In this document: in pieces, positions 61,468 to 64,000 of the stretch
Layout: every line of letters starts with the position of its first letter
Position numbering within the stretch: position 1 is the first letter of the stretch
Translations under genes and position numbers: made by a program
Assembly (NCBI RefSeq): GCF_009688945.1
Contig: NZ_AP021874.1
Span: 3,596,001-3,660,000 of the forward strand
DNA from: Desulfosarcina alkanivorans
Lineage (GTDB): Bacteria; Desulfobacterota; Desulfobacteria; Desulfobacterales; Desulfosarcinaceae
Length of the DNA: 64,000 bases
Direction: 5' to 3'
The notes under the pieces: model-generated
Databases searched by the model: none
The model's input: the letters and a program-made list of their open reading frames with translations, nothing else
What the model was told of the DNA's origin: nothing

Positions 61468-63063
61468 ATGCGGAAAGGAACAGTTCATTTGAAAACAGGT
61501 GGCATGCTGCTGGCCATGGCCGTTATTTTTCTGCTTGCCGCAGGGGCCGTCAACGTCGATTCCCCCGTTGACAGGCCGATTGAAACCGGTGCGGATCTCA
61601 TCATCATCGATGCCATGAGATCCATGGGTCCCCTGGAACGGCCGCCGGTGGCGTTTTTCCACAGTCGACACACCGAAGCCCTGGCCAAGATCAGCCGGGA
61701 CTGCAGCGCCTGTCACATGGCCGATGAGAAAGGGCGCCTGTCGCCCAAGTACCAGCGGCTGGCCGACACGGACCGGCAGACGGTTACCGACACCTATCAT
61801 GTCAACTGCATTGCCTGTCATCGTGAACTGGCCGGCCCCGACCGCAAGAGCGGCCCCCAGACCTGCGGGGGCTGCCACCAGGAGAACCCGGCCGTCGCCT
61901 CCACCTGGAAGGACCTCGCCTTCGACAAATCCCTGCACTACCGTCATGTAAAGGCCAACGACGAAAAATGCGAGAGCTGCCATCACACTTACGACAAACA
62001 GGCCAAGCGGCTGGTCTATGCCAAGGGTGAAGAGGGTGCCTGCGCTTACTGCCATAAGGAGACGGCGGTTGAAAACACCCCGGCCCGCAAGGAAGCATCC
62101 CACTTCCAGTGCATCGGCTGCCACCGGGACAACCAAGCCAAAAACAAAAAGGCCGGTCCCATCGGGTGCCTGGACTGCCACGATGCCGATTACCAGATGG
62201 GCATCGAAGTGGTGAAAGAGATACCCCGGTTGAAGCGCAACCAGCCGGATGCCGTCCTGGTCAAGACAGGTGAAGCCCCCCGGCCGGACGGGGGATGGCC
62301 GGCGGCCATGAATCCGGTCCCCTTTGACCACCGTGCCCACGAAACTTACAACGACAGCTGCAAGGTGTGTCACCACGCCAGCCTGCAGTCCTGCGCCAGC
62401 TGTCATACCAGCGCCGGTAAAAAAGAAGGCGACCATGTCAAGCTGGCCCAGGCCATGCACAGCGTGACCGCTCAGGCCAGCTGCATCGGCTGCCACCAGG
62501 AAAAACAGAAAGCACCCGAATGTGCCGGTTGCCATGCATTTATCGGCCAACCGGTCAACAATCGCCAGGATCCGTCCTGCAAAGCCTGCCACATGGCGCC
62601 ACTGCCGGTCGGCGTGAACCCGGCCAATGCCGATGAAACCGAGGCGTTCGCCATGGTCCAGCTGGCGGCACGGGATGTGGAAACAAAAATCTTTGCTGCC
62701 GACAAGATCCCCGAAAAGGTGACCATCGGCCGGCTGTCCGATCGGTTCCAACCGGCGATATTGCCCCATGGTAAAATCGTCAATGCGCTCGTGGATAAAA
62801 CCCGTAACAGCCGACTGGCCGGCTACTACCACAGTGAGGCGGGAACCCTGTGCCAGGGCTGCCACCATCACAGTCCACCCGCGGAAAAACCGCCGGCGTG
62901 CAGCAGCTGCCACGGCGAGACCATCGAAGGCGCCGATGCGTTCAGGCCTGGTTTGGCGGGAGCTTATCATCAGCAGTGTATCGGCTGTCATCAGAACATG
63001 GGCATCGAAAAACCCGACGCCCGGGATTGCAATGCCTGCCATGTGGAAAAAAATAAAGGATAG
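61468..63063 (+). CDS. hmcA: High-molecular-weight cytochrome c, HmcA (16 hemes)
   Basis: 531 residues, signal peptide ~1-28 (GGMLLAMAVIFLLAAGAV). I count sixteen CxxCH motifs: CSACH, CIACH, CGGCH, CESCH, CAYCH, CIGCH, CLDCH, CKVCH, CASCH, CIGCH, CAGCH, CKACH, CQGCH, CSSCH, CIGCH and CNACH. That is exactly the HmcA number. Periplasmic electron-transfer partner of the Hmc membrane complex. TAAGGA eight bases before the ATG at 61468 decides the start; another ATG is at 61459. Confidence 0.95.
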   Translation: MRKGTVHLKTGGMLLAMAVIFLLAAGAVNVDSPVDRPIETGADLIIIDAMRSMGPLERPPVAFFHSRHTEALAKISRDCSACHMADEKGRLSPKYQRLADTDRQTVTDTYHVNCIACHRELAGPDRKSGPQTCGGCHQENPAVASTWKDLAFDKSLHYRHVKANDEKCESCHHTYDKQAKRLVYAKGEEGACAYCHKETAVENTPARKEASHFQCIGCHRDNQAKNKKAGPIGCLDCHDADYQMGIEVVKEIPRLKRNQPDAVLVKTGEAPRPDGGWPAAMNPVPFDHRAHETYNDSCKVCHHASLQSCASCHTSAGKKEGDHVKLAQAMHSVTAQASCIGCHQEKQKAPECAGCHAFIGQPVNNRQDPSCKACHMAPLPVGVNPANADETEAFAMVQLAARDVETKIFAADKIPEKVTIGRLSDRFQPAILPHGKIVNALVDKTRNSRLAGYYHSEAGTLCQGCHHHSPPAEKPPACSSCHGETIEGADAFRPGLAGAYHQQCIGCHQNMGIEKPDARDCNACHVEKNKG

Positions 63064-63106
63064 GGGCTGCTCGATTCGGCCATAAACTGCAAGTTGAGGG
63101 TGAACC

Positions 63107-64000
63107 ATGTCACTTTCCAGGAGAAAATTTCTCGGTTGGATCGGCGCGGCAGGCATGACCGCCGCCGCCGGACGCAACGCGTCTGCCGCGACCACGCACC
63201 ATTTTGAAGGCCATGCGGATTCGATGGCGGTACTTCATGACACCACCTTGTGCATCGGCTGCCGCCAGTGTGAAGGCGCCTGCAACGCGGTCAACGACCT
63301 GCCGGCGCCTGAAAAGCCCTTCACCGACCTGACGGTTCTCGAGGAACAGCGGCGGACCACGTCCGAAACCTACACCGTGGTCAACCGAAAGCCCGGCAAA
63401 CCGGAAGGGCCGGTGTTTGTCAAAAAACAGTGCAATCACTGCCTGGAGCCGGCCTGCGCCTCGGCCTGCTTCGTCAATGCGTTCCAGAAGACCAGGGAAG
63501 GCGCGGTGGTCTACGACGCCTCCGTCTGCGTGGGCTGCCGCTACTGCATGATCGCCTGCCCTTTCGAGATCCCGACCTACGAATACGACAGTGCCTTTTC
63601 GCCCCGGGTCATGAAGTGCACCATGTGCCACCCCCGGGTGCTCGAGGGCAAACTGCCCGGCTGCGTGGAATCGTGTCCGACCGAAGCACTGGTTTTCGGC
63701 AGGCGTGACGATCTGCTGAAGATTGCCCGCCAGCGGATCATCCGGCGGCCGGACACCTATGTGGACCATATCTACGGCGAGCGGGAAATGGGCGGTACGT
63801 CGTGGCTCTACCTGTCCGCTGTGCCCTTCGACAGCATCGGCATGCGCACGGACCTGGGGATTACCCCGGCCCCCGAACTCACCGCCGGTGCCCTGGGAGC
63901 GGTGCCCATCGTCGTGGGGCTCTGGCCGGTTCTGCTCACGGGTATTTACGCCATGAGCAAGCGCAAAGAAAAAATTGCCGCCGAAGAAAAAGCCCGGGCG
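63107..64000 (+). CDS. hmcB: Hmc complex Fe-S subunit HmcB, 3' end missing
   Basis: 298 residues visible, open at the right edge. Twin-arginine signal [10 protein letters not shown] at the N-terminus. Ferredoxin clusters of the DmsB/HybA type: [37 protein letters not shown], and CTMC...CVESCP. A hydrophobic segment near residues 265-285 ([19 protein letters not shown]) anchors it in the membrane. It relays electrons between HmcA and the membrane subunits, which would lie beyond the window. Confidence 0.93.
   Translation, partial: MSLSRRKFLGWIGAAGMTAAAGRNASAATTHHFEGHADSMAVLHDTTLCIGCRQCEGACNAVNDLPAPEKPFTDLTVLEEQRRTTSETYTVVNRKPGKPEGPVFVKKQCNHCLEPACASACFVNAFQKTREGAVVYDASVCVGCRYCMIACPFEIPTYEYDSAFSPRVMKCTMCHPRVLEGKLPGCVESCPTEALVFGRRDDLLKIARQRIIRRPDTYVDHIYGEREMGGTSWLYLSAVPFDSIGMRTDLGITPAPELTAGALGAVPIVVGLWPVLLTGIYAMSKRKEKIAAEEKARA

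Overview
The window is about 60% GC and looks like the chromosome of a sulfate-reducing member of the Desulfobacterota, near Desulfosarcina/Desulfococcus. I infer this from four features: the start of an Hmc redox complex (16-heme HmcA, then HmcB) with Rrf2 regulators, a periplasmic CbiK-type cobaltochelatase behind a cobalamin riboswitch, a glutaryl-CoA dehydrogenase very like the non-decarboxylating Desulfococcus enzyme, and a UGA-containing (selenocysteine) flavoprotein gene. It carries no rRNA, tRNA, CRISPR array, integrase or transposase that I can see. The density and coding style are those of core genome with a few accessory inserts.

Layout. 1-3818: end of an RND efflux adaptor and its full inner-membrane pump. 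3819-4262: a small element with terminal inverted repeats. 4263-6413: a YopT-like cysteine-protease-fold protein, then a small protein and a MosB-like molybdenum storage protein. 6749-14522: a plus-strand run of single genes (PAS-LuxR regulator, FKBP-like/methyltransferase fusion, FMN split-barrel protein, DUF523-DUF1722 protein, SDR, KatG, Cys-pair mini-protein). 14580-17301: a tight three-gene operon, aconitase X large and small subunits plus an Ldh2-family reductase, probably for cis-3-hydroxyproline. 17675-17875: cold-shock protein.

17967-25174 (minus strand): 2-oxoacid:ferredoxin oxidoreductase (alpha; fused beta-gamma), glutaryl-CoA dehydrogenase, a terminator, then a CoA-transferase and a PAS histidine kinase. 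This set could carry 2-oxoadipate through glutaryl-CoA to glutaconyl-CoA. 25439-30187 (minus): outer-membrane barrel protein, the selenoprotein of the CoA-disulfide reductase/NADH oxidase family, a KamA-family radical SAM enzyme and a YchF-like GTPase. 30450-32318 (plus): cobalamin riboswitch, terminator, cbiK, and a Cys-rich protein.

32347-45451 (minus) is largely nitrogen and nucleotide metabolism: radical SAM plus cNMP-binding pair, purF, carB, carA, and a split glutamate synthase in three genes whose leader carries a promoter and an attenuator-like terminator. Divergent from it is glnE, directly followed by a large hybrid kinase and a REC-HisKA-REC-GGDEF protein, so glutamine-synthetase control sits beside c-di-GMP output. 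54378-56285 is a propionyl-CoA synthetase. 56682-64000 is a redox-control block: a periplasmic c-heme sensor kinase, a REC-kinase partner, two divergent Rrf2 repressors with palindromic operator candidates, and hmcA-hmcB, which runs off the window.

The strongest unusual signal is the in-frame UGA in the oxidoreductase at 26466-27824. It falls exactly at the family's active-site cysteine and is followed by a hairpin with a GGUCU apical loop. A conventional gene call would shorten this gene and lose its FAD-binding N-terminus.
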